A stretch of 64,000 nucleotides of DNA. It comes from Cyanidium caldarium (Eukaryota > Rhodophyta > Bangiophyceae > Cyanidiales > Cyanidiaceae). The stretch covers positions 248,001 to 312,000 of the forward strand of contig JANCYW010000004.1 of the NCBI GenBank assembly GCA_026184775.1, given 5' to 3'. Position 1 is the stretch's first letter; each line of letters begins with the position of its first letter. The translations under genes and the position numbers were made by a program. Shown in pieces: positions 9,637 to 18,865 of this stretch. The notes beneath the pieces were generated by a model. The model was given only the letters and a program-made list of their open reading frames with translations. It was not told the origin of the DNA and searched no databases.

Positions 9637-10134
9637 ATGTCCAGTCTAGCGCTCACGCGACTACAGCAGGAGCGGAAAAACTGGAGACGGGACCGGCCGT
9701 TTGGTTTCTCTGCCAAGCCGGTGGTGGACGCCGACGGCCAGATGAACTTGATGCACTGGACGTGCATCATCCCGGGGCCGCCGGGCACGCCGTACGAGGG
9801 TGGCGAGTTTCGACTGGATATGACGTTCCCGGCGGAGTATCCGGCACGGCCGCCGCTGTGCCGCTTCGTGCCGCCGCTGTTTCATCCCAACGTCTTCCCG
9901 TCGGGCACGGTGTGCTTGTCCATTCTGAACGAGAACAAGGGCTGGAAGCCGAGCATATCGGTCAAGGCCATCCTGCTGGGCATCCACGACTTGATTCGGG
10001 AGCCCAATCCAGCAGACCCGGCGTGTGAAGAGCCGTATCGGTTGTATGTGCAGAGCAAGGCCAAGTTCGATGCGCGGGTGCGACGGGAGGTGGCGTTGCT
10101 GCGACCGACCGAGCCGAGCGCGACGACGTTGTGA
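9637..10134 (+). CDS. UBC9: SUMO-conjugating E2 enzyme UBC9
   Basis: UBC9 is the only SUMO E2; it takes SUMO from the SAE1/SAE2 E1 and passes it to lysines, mostly on nuclear proteins. The 165-residue product is a plain UBC fold. The catalytic cysteine is C93 in [11 protein letters not shown], with HPN at 83-85 contributing the oxyanion asparagine. UBC9 hallmarks separate it from ubiquitin E2s: the basic N-terminal helix [19 protein letters not shown] that binds [16 protein letters not shown], and the [16 protein letters not shown] region with the D/E-N-K-x-W insertion. The ATG at 9637 matches the standard N-terminus M-S-x-L-A-L. The S4-domain gene follows 46 bp downstream on the same strand. 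Confidence 0.97.
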   Translation: MSSLALTRLQQERKNWRRDRPFGFSAKPVVDADGQMNLMHWTCIIPGPPGTPYEGGEFRLDMTFPAEYPARPPLCRFVPPLFHPNVFPSGTVCLSILNENKGWKPSISVKAILLGIHDLIREPNPADPACEEPYRLYVQSKAKFDARVRREVALLRPTEPSATTL

Positions 10135-10180
10135 AGTGTGCGAGACGGGCGTTGTGGGTAAGTGATCGGGGAGCACGGGC

Positions 10181-11194
10181 ATGGGAGGACGCGTGCGGAG
10201 ATGGCCATGTGCCTGGCAAATGGCGTGGAGTGTCTGGGCTGGACGGCCAGGTGTGTTTCACCGAAATGGCTTGCGTGTCAGTGGCACTTGTCGGACCGGG
10301 TCGGGGAGGCGCACACCGGTGGTGTCTACTTCGGCGCGGCGGCCGCTCACGCTGCGCACCGACCTGCTGCCTCGGGACTCGATCCTAAAGACACTGCGGC
10401 ACCATCAATTGCCTGACGAGATCTCGTTCCGAGTGCTGGAGTTGGCCGAGCGCGCCGCCTCCACCTTTCAAGTGGTCGTCACCGACTTCTTTTTGCGGCC
10501 GGCCGAGCGCGCGGCGTTGGAGAGCGCGCTGGCCAAGATGGCATTTGTGGCCACGGTGAGCAGCGGCGGTTACGCGTCGGCGGAGCGCCACTTGGTAGCG
10601 TTCCTGCGACGGGAGCCGGAAGACGACCTGGCCACATTGCAACCGGCCGGGGTGGAGGCATGCCGCGCACCTCTGCGCGTGTTGGAGGTGCGCGGCAATT
10701 TCACCTTTGACCCCGCAGATCACCGCGACTTTCTGGGCGCACTGCTCAACTCCACCGGTCTGCGCCGTGAGCGCATCGGTGACATCCTGGTGCTCGGCGA
10801 TCGCGGCGCGCAGGTCATCGTGCTGGCCGACGACGTCACCGCCATCATCGATACGCTCGCCTCGGTGCGCACGGTGCCGGTGCAGTGTCGCGCACTGGAC
10901 AGCCTCTCTGAGCTGCAAGTGGCGCCGCCCCGCGTCAAGGAAGTGTTCAGCGTGGAGGCGTCGTTGCGCATCGACTCGGTGGCCAGTGCCGGCTTCGCAT
11001 GCAGTCGCACCAAGATGGTAGAGATGGTGCGCGCCGGTGACGTGCAGCTGAACCACCAACCCGTCACTGCCACCTCCAAAGTGGTCAAAGAAGGCGACAT
11101 GATCACCGTCAAAGGCCGCGGCCGCGTACAAGTGGAGTCGGTCTCGCTCACCTCCAAGAACCGCTACCGTGTGCAAATGAAGCGGTATTTGTGA
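10181..11194 (+). CDS. Plastid S4-domain RNA-binding protein (YlmH / PSII S4 family)
   Basis: This family is found in cyanobacteria and plastids. It joins a YlmH-like N-terminal region to an S4 RNA-binding domain; plant members act in chloroplast RNA or ribosome-related steps and are annotated as photosystem II S4 proteins. About 55-60 N-terminal residues rich in Arg, Trp and Ser look like a transit peptide. The body runs from the helical SFRVLELAERAASTFQVVVTD block through LLNSTGLRRERIGDILVLGD and the regulatory-like VLADDVTAIIDTLASV segment. The S4 domain at about 265-330 shows SAGFACSRTKMVEMVRAGDV and VVKEGDMITVKGRGRVQV. Length (337) fits the family plus a transit peptide. The exact start is uncertain; 10181 is the first ATG in frame. 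Confidence 0.87.
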   Translation: MGGRVRRWPCAWQMAWSVWAGRPGVFHRNGLRVSGTCRTGSGRRTPVVSTSARRPLTLRTDLLPRDSILKTLRHHQLPDEISFRVLELAERAASTFQVVVTDFFLRPAERAALESALAKMAFVATVSSGGYASAERHLVAFLRREPEDDLATLQPAGVEACRAPLRVLEVRGNFTFDPADHRDFLGALLNSTGLRRERIGDILVLGDRGAQVIVLADDVTAIIDTLASVRTVPVQCRALDSLSELQVAPPRVKEVFSVEASLRIDSVASAGFACSRTKMVEMVRAGDVQLNHQPVTATSKVVKEGDMITVKGRGRVQVESVSLTSKNRYRVQMKRYL

Positions 11195-11542
11195 AGAATA
11201 GGTGGAGCATAGGTTCATAAAGCTGGGCGCATTTGGGTGGACCCTCTGCAGAGGATGTAGATAGAAGTGGCTTGACGATGCCATCCCGCGGTGCCCCGAG
11301 GCGATGTGCGGTGACATCGGCTCGCGCGAAATGTTTCGACCGGTCGCCCGGACACCCGCGTCGGTAGCGGGTCGTGAAGTGGATGAGGTCGATGCGGTGA
11401 CGGGAGAGTGGAGAGAATGTCTTGTGTTCACCTGGCTTTGAAGTGAATTTGGTGCGAGTGGAGAGGGAGTAGTGGGCGCGTGTGGTCGTAGCGCCCGGAG
11501 TCTCTGGTCACGAGGAGGAATTTGCCGACGGGTCCAGGAGAG
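11195..11542. promoter_or_regulatory. Intergenic region upstream of the CHMP7-like gene
   Basis: This 348-bp region lies between two plus-strand genes. The CHMP7-like frame extends a few codons upstream only to a TTG. No coding frame, RNA gene or notable repeat was recognised. Confidence 0.4.
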
Positions 11543-13087
11543 ATGGCGCCGGACGTTCCGCCCTTTGCGTGGCTGACGTTTTTGCCGTCTTCGCGAGAAG
11601 CCGACCCGCAACTGTACGACGACCTGTTAGGCATATGGGAATCGGCGCTGGTGCGCGTGTCCAGTGCGGAACCGGGCGCTCTGGTGGCCACTGCGGAGGA
11701 ACACTTTGCACGCATCGCCCGGCAGCAACTTGCGCAGACCACTTCACCGTCGTCGCGAGCGGCGTTCCCGACCGAGCCAGCCTGCGGGCCGCAGCTGCTG
11801 GCACAACTGCACGCACAGAAGAAGCTGTGGTTGCTGGAACGAGACGTCCGTCCGGAGGTCGAGGGCGAGGATAGCCCGTGGTTGGAGCCGTCGGTGCGGC
11901 TGGCGCGCGAGGCGGATGGCGGTTCGCGTCTGCAAGTGCGCACGCGGAGGCGGCGCGCAATGGTGCCGCAGCTGTTGGCAGCAGTGCGGCGAGCGCGATG
12001 GTCTACGCCATGGAGCACGCGAGAAGATGCGGCCGGGCAGTTGTCGTTTGCCAAGACCGAAAAATTGACGCTGATCGAGGCGCTCCAGAGGCGCGGAGAA
12101 CAGGTGGCGCACCGCATGCGTCAGGAGCGCGAGCGACACGCCCGCATCTTGTATATTGTAGACGAGGTCGCTGAGCGGTTCTGCGGCGCCTCCATTGAGG
12201 AGGCGCTGGCCATTGTGCTGTGGTTGCGGCGTCAGGGATTGGGCTATCTGTGTCCCGTTGTGGTGGAGGACGGATGCTACCTCGGTTTCAAGTTCGGCAA
12301 AGAAGCGCTGCGGGACGGCGACCGTCTATGGTTGACCCTGGCAGTGGTGCAACGACGGCTGGAGGCACGAGCGGCGGCCTGGCAACAAGTGGCAGCCGCC
12401 AGCGAACAAGCGGTGCGGCAGATGCTGCCGCGGCAGGCACATCGGCAAGAGCGCGCTGCGCCCGATATCGCGGCGGCATCGGCGGGCGTGATGACCCGCA
12501 GCATGACCGCGCAGCGTCGTCGCCTGCGGCAGCTGCTGCTGCAGAAACGCCAGGCCGAGGGGCGTGCACTGCGCATCCGCGATGCCGGGCAAAACATCGA
12601 GCAGCTGGCGGCCGCCGTGCAACAGGCGCAAGATGATCGCATGGTGGTAGATGCGCTGCGGGCCGGCAATGTGTGTGCCCAGGCGTTGCAACGACGGGTA
12701 GGTGGGGTGGCGGCGATGACCGCGGCGCTGGATGACCTGGCGGAGGTGCTGCAAGACAGCCGAGAGGTGGCGCAAGTGCTTACAGATGATGCGATGTTGA
12801 ATGCCGAGGATATTGCGGGTGAGTTGGATGAAGAGGGGGATCTGGGCGACGCGGGAGTTTATGACACGGAGGAAGAGGCGGGTGTCAGTGACGCCGCTCA
12901 CGTCCAGAGTGCGCCTCGTGCACGCGATCGATCGAACGTCTCCTCGGGACGCGGCCGTGCCCCGATTCTCCGCCGGTCGTTGGAGCGGACCGAACACGCC
13001 CAGCCGCCGAGTTCGTCGCGTTCGGCAGACGACGAGTTGGACGCGCTGGAAGCCACACTGCATCGCGTGTTGCTCACCGAGCAATGA
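11543..13087 (+). CDS. CHMP7-like ESCRT-III (Snf7-family) protein
   Basis: CHMP7 recruits ESCRT-III for nuclear-envelope sealing and membrane scission. The 514-residue product has a long N-terminal part without a clear motif, then IVDEVAERF...GLGYLCPVVV, which resembles the winged-helix half found before the Snf7 domain in CHMP7. A Snf7-type helical hairpin runs from about 310 to 430: basic and leucine-rich MTRSMTAQRRRLRQLLLQ, then IRDAGQNIEQLAAAVQQAQ, then VDALRAGNVCAQALQRRVGG and the AALDDLAEVLQDSREVAQVL helix. The acidic helix DDAMLNAEDIAGELDEEGD and the final DDELDALEATLHRVLL match the MIM-like C-terminal helices of CHMP proteins (D-x-E-L-E-x-E-L pattern). The order and spacing favour CHMP7 over CHMP2 to CHMP6. 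Divergence from animal sequences leaves moderate uncertainty. Confidence 0.72.
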   Translation: MAPDVPPFAWLTFLPSSREADPQLYDDLLGIWESALVRVSSAEPGALVATAEEHFARIARQQLAQTTSPSSRAAFPTEPACGPQLLAQLHAQKKLWLLERDVRPEVEGEDSPWLEPSVRLAREADGGSRLQVRTRRRRAMVPQLLAAVRRARWSTPWSTREDAAGQLSFAKTEKLTLIEALQRRGEQVAHRMRQERERHARILYIVDEVAERFCGASIEEALAIVLWLRRQGLGYLCPVVVEDGCYLGFKFGKEALRDGDRLWLTLAVVQRRLEARAAAWQQVAAASEQAVRQMLPRQAHRQERAAPDIAAASAGVMTRSMTAQRRRLRQLLLQKRQAEGRALRIRDAGQNIEQLAAAVQQAQDDRMVVDALRAGNVCAQALQRRVGGVAAMTAALDDLAEVLQDSREVAQVLTDDAMLNAEDIAGELDEEGDLGDAGVYDTEEEAGVSDAAHVQSAPRARDRSNVSSGRGRAPILRRSLERTEHAQPPSSSRSADDELDALEATLHRVLLTEQ

Positions 13088-13124
13088 ACCGTCTGGTGCG
13101 TATCCCCTCTCCGGCGTCCTCCCC

Positions 13125-14423
13125 CTACGCGTATTCGATGCGCCATACGCCCAGCACGTAACGGATGCGCATGCGCAACAAATCCAGCGCCATGTTCACC
13201 ACGGCCCGCACCACGCGCACCTTGCTGCCGGGTATTTCGGTCCAGCGCACCGGCACTTCGATGATCGGCACGCCGAGACACTGCGCGATGTACAACAGCT
13301 CCACGTCGAACGCCCATCGCGTCAGGTGCTGCGTCAAGAAGAGGATGCGCGCGCATCCGCGAGAGAACAACTTGAATCCGCACTGGGTATCGTGCAAACC
13401 GTGCACGCCGCCCACGTAACGCACCAACAGGTTGAACGCCTGGCCTAGCAGTTTGCGTTTCCAGGCCCGCGTGGCCCGCGCCGTATCCGGTTCGGGCGCG
13501 TGGGCAGTCGTGGACGAGCTCGGCCGCAATGCCGAGCCACGGGTCGCCGATCTTTCGCACAGGTCATCGTCTTTCTTGGCAGCGGCGGCAGCGTGGGCCA
13601 CCTCGGCGCTCCTCTGCTGCCACACCGATTGCGCCGGGCTGCCGGCGCTGTGGGCCATCGCATGGCGACTGCCAATGGCGATGCCACCCCAATCTGCGTC
13701 CGCTTGGCTTATCGCTCCGCGCAGCGCATTCTCAAGTCGCTCCACGTCGCGGAAACGCGTCGCTCCGTCGGCATCCGCCATCAGTAACAGCGCGCCGCGC
13801 GCCACCAACATGCCGTGCTTGACCGCAGCGCCCTTGCCGCCATTCTGCGGCATCTCCAGCACGCGGAATTTGGCGCTGCCGTACCGGTCGGTGAACGAGC
13901 GGGCCACTCGTACCGTGCCATCGGTGCTACCATCATCCACCAGGATGACCTCGTACGTAAACGGCGGCGTCGCTCGCGACTGTTTGGCGTCGACCGCGCG
14001 CCCATCCAGATATTCTAATGCCTCTCTCAGCATATACTCCAGTCGCTCCTCTTCGTTGTACGCCGGCACCACTACGGTCATGCTCACCGACGCCGGCTCG
14101 AATATGGTCGGAAAGCGCGACCGCTTTTCCTCGCCCGCGCCGGGATCGTAGTAGAAGAGCTTGGAGCCGAGCGCCGCCCGAGCCGCCGTCTTGAGCCGCA
14201 CGGCCTCCCGCGTCATCCGCCTCGGACGCAGTGCCGAAGCCAGCAGCACCAGTCCCGCCAGCGTCATCAGCGCCACCGCGCTGTGAGACAGCAGCGTCAA
14301 GTTGGGGAAACCCGACAAGAAACCCTGCGACGGTGCTTGCTCGGCCGCCTGCGCACGTTGGGGCCATAGGAACGCCAGTAACAGCGGCCCGCACAGCACT
14401 CCCTGAAGCGCCTGGTTCAACAT
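13125..14423 (-). CDS. ALG5: Dolichyl-phosphate beta-glucosyltransferase (ALG5)
   Basis: ALG5 transfers glucose from UDP-glucose to dolichyl phosphate on the cytosolic face of the ER, making the donor for the last three glucoses of the N-glycan precursor. The 432-residue product has an N-terminal hydrophobic stretch followed by a membrane anchor (SAVALMTLAGLVLLASAL), then a GT2 catalytic domain: VVVPAYNEEERL, EVILVDDGSTDGT, MPQNGGKGAAVKHGM, MADADGATR (the D-x-D metal site), and the ALG5 signature HDTQCGFKLFSR followed by RWAFDVELLYIA. An Ala/Ser-rich insert of about 60 residues around 270-325 is absent from yeast ALG5. DPM1 is excluded by the N-terminal anchor and the CGFKLF motif. The gene diverges from MSH4. 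Confidence 0.93.
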   Translation of the reverse strand: MLNQALQGVLCGPLLLAFLWPQRAQAAEQAPSQGFLSGFPNLTLLSHSAVALMTLAGLVLLASALRPRRMTREAVRLKTAARAALGSKLFYYDPGAGEEKRSRFPTIFEPASVSMTVVVPAYNEEERLEYMLREALEYLDGRAVDAKQSRATPPFTYEVILVDDGSTDGTVRVARSFTDRYGSAKFRVLEMPQNGGKGAAVKHGMLVARGALLLMADADGATRFRDVERLENALRGAISQADADWGGIAIGSRHAMAHSAGSPAQSVWQQRSAEVAHAAAAAKKDDDLCERSATRGSALRPSSSTTAHAPEPDTARATRAWKRKLLGQAFNLLVRYVGGVHGLHDTQCGFKLFSRGCARILFLTQHLTRWAFDVELLYIAQCLGVPIIEVPVRWTEIPGSKVRVVRAVVNMALDLLRMRIRYVLGVWRIEYA

Positions 14424-14707
14424 GGGCGGAGCAGCAGGCGAGTTCGCTATGCTTCGTTCTGGGTCAAGCAGCAGGCAGTATCGACCCGCGTTCGCTGCAA
14501 CGGCGCAAAGGTGGGAACGCCCCGCGCCGACCGAAAGTCGCGCGGCCGCGCACGACGACCCGCTGCGTGCGCGATTTTCCGCGTTGCCGAGACGAATGCA
14601 GACAAAGAGAGGCGCGAGCGTTGTCTCCCGCAGGGCACGTGCCCGACGTGAAGAGGATTGTGGACGGTTCAGCAGAAATCCACAGACAAGAGACGCTCTT
14701 CTTCACA

Positions 14708-17560
14708 ATGGAGGGCGGTAAATGGGGAAGAGGCGTCCGGGACAGGAGCATCCAGTTCGGAATATCGGCGGGCGTTGGGTTCCTCGAATCGGCAGGCAGT
14801 CTGTCGGGCGCCTCACGCATGGCTCCGGCGCGCTTCATATCGATGCGCACCGCCTCCACCACCACCGGTTTGAGCAGCAAGGCGACGCTGGCGCGAGACT
14901 CCAGGGGTACTTCTGGCGCCAGTCGCGTATCCCACGGCATGGCGCTGGTGGCTATCGTGGAGAGCGGGCGCGGGCACGAGATCGGACTGGCGGCGTTCGC
15001 TGCCGATGCCGGACGTGCCGAACTACGCCAATTCTCCGACGACCACGTCTACTCGCGGTTACTGATGGCAATGTCGGTGCTGGATCCGTTGGAGGTGCTG
15101 CTGCCGGCGAGTGCGGCCGACCAGCCGATTCGACGGGCGGTGGGTGCCGCAGTCGGCGCCCGCCAGTGTCGCGACAGCGCCAGCGCATCGTCGGACGGTC
15201 GACGCATCACCTTCCTGGCACGCCGTCTGTTCTCGGAAATGGTCGGCCTGGAGGCCATCGAGCGATGCGCCGTGGACACCGTGCCGGTGCGCCTGGCCAT
15301 CGAGACGCCGTACAAGAGCCTGGCGCTGGAAGCGTGCGGTGCCCTGATGCAGTACGTGGAGCATCGGCAGAACACGGTGTTCTGCCCACGCACCATCCAG
15401 TTTGTCTACACGCATTGCGAGGATGCGCTGTTTATGGACGCCAGCACCGCCCAGAGTCTGGAGCTGCTGCAAAACGAGGCGGCCCATACTGCCCTGGCGG
15501 ACTCCCGCTCGGTGTACCAGGCGCTGAACCGTACACGCACGCGCGCCGGCAGTCGGCTGTTGCGGCGGCGCATCCTGGAGCCGCCGGCCGATGCCGCCTC
15601 CATCGAGCAGTCGCTGGATGCGCTGGAGGCACTGCTCGGCGACGCCCATCAGCACTTGTCACTGGTGCAGATCTTGCGCCAGCTGCCGGATGTGGAGAGC
15701 GCGTTGGCGCAGCTGCTGCGGTACGAGGCGGCGCTCGCCTTGAACGACTCGACCGCGGAGGCCAGCCGCTCCGCCGACCCGTTGGAAATGGTGGTGGACG
15801 CCCGCGCGCTGGAGCAGGCGCAGCGGGGTGCACGCACCGTGTGCAACGTGCTGCTGCTCAAGAGGGCGCTGGAACTCATCCCGCCACTATTGGATGCGCT
15901 CGAGCGAGGCGAACCCGCGGAAACCGGCGATGCCTCGTCGCCCGCATCACTGCACACCGCATTCCAGCCGTGGTGCGAGCGTTTGCGGGATGCCGCGTTG
16001 CCCGCACTCCGCGAGGATATCCAACGGGTGCTTTCCGACGAGGCGGCCACCGAGGCGCGTGGCGCCGAACAGCTGCAAATGCAGACGGCATTTGCGGTGC
16101 GCAGTGGCGTCAACGGTCTGCTGGATGCGGCCCGCGGCACCCTCTCCTCCACTACCGAGCAAATCTACCAGACGTGCGAGGAGCTGAAAAGGCGATGGCG
16201 GCAGCCGCGGCTGCACGTCTGCTACAACGCGCGCCGCGGCTACCACCTGTCGCTGCCGTGGTTGGACGCACAGAGCCGCCCGCTGTCGTCGGCACAAGGC
16301 GGGGACGTGTCGCTGCGCAACCCGGTGCGCGCCAGCAAATTGCTGCTGTTCACCACCGACGACTTGGCGCACCTGAACACGATGTACCACGAAACCTTGT
16401 ACCAAGTGTGGCTGTTGAGCGTGAGCGAGCTGAAAAGGCTGCGCAGTGCGGTTCAGGACGAGGCAACGGTGCGCGCCCTCCACCGCCTGTGTGACACCGT
16501 GGCCGCTCTGGACGTGGCCACGTCGCTGACGTCGGCGGTTTCCGAGGCGCGGGCGCACGGCACCTGGACGCGACCGCGAATCACCACGCCCGGCGGACCG
16601 CTGGCCATCCAAAACGGTCGGCATATGCTGCTGGAGCGTGTCGTCGTGCGCGATGGCCGCGGTCCCTTCGTGCCCAACGACGCCTACCTCGACGAGGCCA
16701 CCAATGTGGCACTGGTGTTCGGCGCCAACGCCTCCGGCAAATCGGTGTTGGCCAAACAGGTCGCCCTCATAACGCTGTTGGCGCACGTGGGTTGTTACGT
16801 GCCGGCCGATTACGCCTCCATCCCGACGCTGTCGGTGCTGTTGGTGCGCAGTCGCACCGACGACTCACTGGAACACAACCTGTCGTCGTTCGCGCTGGAG
16901 ATGCGCGAGGCGGCCACCGCGCTGCAGTTTGTGGAGGGCGCGGCGGCCTCGACGGCATCGCGCAGCCAAGAGCCGCGTGAGCGCCGCAAGCTGGTGGTGT
17001 TCGATGAGCTCGGCCGCGCCACCAGCGCCACCGACGGCAAGGCTCTGGCGTGGGCACTGCTGGAACACCTCAGCGGCACGTCCGCGTATGTCCTGTTCGC
17101 CACCCATTTCCACCCGCTAGCCGCCCTGGAGCACTGGTTGCCCAACGTGCGCGCTGTGCATATGCGCACCACCGCACCGGAACACGGACTGGTGCCCGAG
17201 TTTAAGGCGTCGCCTGGCGCGTCGCCCATCCCGCTGGGGTACGGCCTCGCCGTGGCCGCCCGCGCCGGTTTGCCCGAGGAATTGGTGGAGATGGCGCGGC
17301 AGTGGTTGCGACAAGAACACGGGGAGCGTCCACGCGATGATGTCCGGAAGCGCTTGACACTGACGCCGCGGTTGGCGACGTATGCGCGGGCCAACCAGTT
17401 GTATCAACGCCTGTTGTTGCTCCGGTACACCGCGATCGACCGGCAGCACACGCTGACTCAATTCGCGCGCCTACGACAACAATACCAGCAGGCGCTCTGT
17501 TCATCGTCGGTCACTGCGTCTGCCGTTCCGCCGTGTCGGGCGGCTCCAGACTGGTCTTGA
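14708..17560 (+). CDS. MSH4: MutS homologue MSH4, meiotic crossover factor
   Basis: MSH4 pairs with MSH5 to stabilise meiotic recombination intermediates. The 950-residue product has MutS domains II to V but no mismatch-recognition domain I. The connector/core block SLALEACGALMQYVEHRQN and the lever and clamp helices follow, with [18 protein letters not shown] typical of the core. The ATPase has Walker A GANASGKSVLAKQ near 671, the MSH4-like signature RTDDSLEHNLSSFALEMRE, Walker B LVVFDELGRATSATDG, and FATHFHPLAAL. These fit MSH4 rather than MSH5. Walker A departs from the usual G-P-N-M-x-G-K-S. The frame remains open upstream into ALG5 but the added residues look non-coding, so the ATG at 14708 is chosen; 14820 is another option. 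The last 50 bp overlap PAM16. Confidence 0.88.
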   Translation: MEGGKWGRGVRDRSIQFGISAGVGFLESAGSLSGASRMAPARFISMRTASTTTGLSSKATLARDSRGTSGASRVSHGMALVAIVESGRGHEIGLAAFAADAGRAELRQFSDDHVYSRLLMAMSVLDPLEVLLPASAADQPIRRAVGAAVGARQCRDSASASSDGRRITFLARRLFSEMVGLEAIERCAVDTVPVRLAIETPYKSLALEACGALMQYVEHRQNTVFCPRTIQFVYTHCEDALFMDASTAQSLELLQNEAAHTALADSRSVYQALNRTRTRAGSRLLRRRILEPPADAASIEQSLDALEALLGDAHQHLSLVQILRQLPDVESALAQLLRYEAALALNDSTAEASRSADPLEMVVDARALEQAQRGARTVCNVLLLKRALELIPPLLDALERGEPAETGDASSPASLHTAFQPWCERLRDAALPALREDIQRVLSDEAATEARGAEQLQMQTAFAVRSGVNGLLDAARGTLSSTTEQIYQTCEELKRRWRQPRLHVCYNARRGYHLSLPWLDAQSRPLSSAQGGDVSLRNPVRASKLLLFTTDDLAHLNTMYHETLYQVWLLSVSELKRLRSAVQDEATVRALHRLCDTVAALDVATSLTSAVSEARAHGTWTRPRITTPGGPLAIQNGRHMLLERVVVRDGRGPFVPNDAYLDEATNVALVFGANASGKSVLAKQVALITLLAHVGCYVPADYASIPTLSVLLVRSRTDDSLEHNLSSFALEMREAATALQFVEGAAASTASRSQEPRERRKLVVFDELGRATSATDGKALAWALLEHLSGTSAYVLFATHFHPLAALEHWLPNVRAVHMRTTAPEHGLVPEFKASPGASPIPLGYGLAVAARAGLPEELVEMARQWLRQEHGERPRDDVRKRLTLTPRLATYARANQLYQRLLLLRYTAIDRQHTLTQFARLRQQYQQALCSSSVTASAVPPCRAAPDWS

Positions 17561-17891
17561 GCTCCTCCTCCAGCGTCCGTCGGGCGTTGAACACCTTCGC
17601 TTGCAAGTAGAGTGAACCGCCGCGTTTGGGATCGTTCATCTCATACAATCGCTGGAACTGTCTTCGAAGCGTCTCCACCGCGCTCTCCGGGCTCACGTTC
17701 AGCACCTTGCAGGCCTCCTCGAGGGACATGCGGCCGCGTCGGGCCGCGGCTGCGGCTCCCTGTCGAGCAGCACCGGCGGCCGGCCCACCAGCCTGCGCGT
17801 TGAGCAGTGCTTGCCGGTATGCTTCGGCCAGACCACGGATAACGTACTGTCCGCCGATAATGATGATTTGCGCGAGAAGTTTAGAGGCCAT
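17511..17891 (-). CDS. PAM16: Mitochondrial import motor subunit PAM16 (TIM16/Magmas)
   Basis: PAM16 is the J-like partner that holds PAM18 in the TIM23 presequence translocase motor at the matrix side of the inner membrane. The 126-residue product begins MASKLLAQIIIIGGQYVIRG, the hydrophobic membrane-associated helix of the family. A Gly/Ala/Arg-rich linker follows, then the J-like domain MSLEEACKVLNVS ... FQRLYEMNDPKRGGSLYLQ ... EELK. In place of the catalytic HPD of true J proteins there is NDP-K-R-G-G-S, as in all PAM16 proteins. The ATG at 17891 gives the standard N-terminus; the frame continues upstream but the extra residues do not belong to the family. Its last codons overlap the end of MSH4 on the other strand. 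Confidence 0.95.
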   Translation of the reverse strand: MASKLLAQIIIIGGQYVIRGLAEAYRQALLNAQAGGPAAGAARQGAAAAARRGRMSLEEACKVLNVSPESAVETLRRQFQRLYEMNDPKRGGSLYLQAKVFNARRTLEEELKTSLEPPDTAERQTQ

Positions 17892-18865
17892 GACGAGGGA
17901 ATCGCTGGGGCCATTCGACACGACGACGACGACGACGAGCGCGGAAACGGAATCGGACGACGGGGAGCGGTGCGGCCCGCGAGTGCACAAGCAGGAAAGC
18001 GAGAGAGGGGGAGGACGGCAGGGCGTATCGTCGATCAGAAAAAGGTGAGTGTACTGGGGCTCGGGAGAGGTATGCGAGCGGCCACGAAGTGACCTTTCTA
18101 CGAGGAGCATCTGCACAGTGTCCGAGGCAGAGTCTGCGGCGCTTCAACGAGAATATGGGGAGTTCAAGGTCGGGCGGAGGCAGTCAAAGCACTCGGGCGC
18201 GACGAGTGGTTCCGTCGGGCAGTGACGCCAGGGCGCAAGAGGTACATGCAGCGACTTGAGCTGAGCTGCTGCGGTTGTGAGGCGAAGTGCCCCTGCAGGC
18301 AGCAGAGACGCATGCACACCCCCGTCATCTCCAGTGAAGGATGCACCACCCTAGCCTAGGCGCCCGATGCGTGCAGCACCCTTCCCCATGTTGGCATCGT
18401 CGACGCGCACGAGAGAGCACCACACGACGATTGGCTTACGTGGACACACTCGGAGCGGTGTCGATCTGGGACAAGATTGCAAAACACGTTCGCGCGTGCG
18501 TTCGCGTCCCGTGAACCTGCGCGGCACCGCGCGGATGCTCGCACATCTGCGTGCCGGACGCCGCTGCACACGGTCGTTTGTCACGGTGGCAGACGGTCCT
18601 CTTCCGTTGCCATGCTGCGCCCCGTGGACACTGGTCTATGCGCCCGGTAGACGTGCTTGCGTGTGCGGCGAATTCGAATTGGACACGCGAGCAAACGGTG
18701 CCCGCATAGCTCAGCCTCTCCTCGTGGACGACGTTTGTTGGTCTGGTATGCCGGTGGAGAGCGCCGCTGAACCACTTTTGCCCACTGACTCTTCTCAACG
18801 TCGACCGGGAACACGAATTCGGGTTGCTGACAACGACTCTGGGACGATCACCACCTTCTCTGGCG
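17892..18865. other. Longest gene-poor stretch (974 bp), no gene recognised
   Basis: This lies between the divergent PAM16 and GATA-factor genes, so both promoters are here. Overlapping open frames of up to 190 codons occur on both strands but none shows a domain or family resemblance. A GTGAGT at about 18041, after a run of A, looks like a 5' splice site and could start a 5'-UTR intron of the GATA gene, but I could not pick a matching 3' site. A sequence ttcgaat near 18671 recalls a tRNA T-loop, but no cloverleaf could be built. Confidence 0.4.

Noticed and set aside
14231-14707. Upstream extension of the MSH4 frame
   Set aside because: It overlaps ALG5 on the other strand and its residues (Pro/Ala/Arg/Thr) do not resemble any MutS N-terminus.
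17626-18060. Plus-strand frame ending at a GTGAGT near 18041, which could be exon 1 of a spliced gene
   Set aside because: Its ATG overlaps the PAM16 start codon, most of it is antisense to PAM16, and I found no convincing branch site and 3' border leading to the GATA frame. A 5'-UTR intron remains possible but unsupported.
18655-18720. ttcgaat and a gcatagctcag-like string suggesting a tRNA
   Set aside because: The T-arm and D-arm pieces are in the wrong order and no acceptor or anticodon stem pairs. A permuted tRNA, known in this algal group, was considered, but the two halves do not pair.
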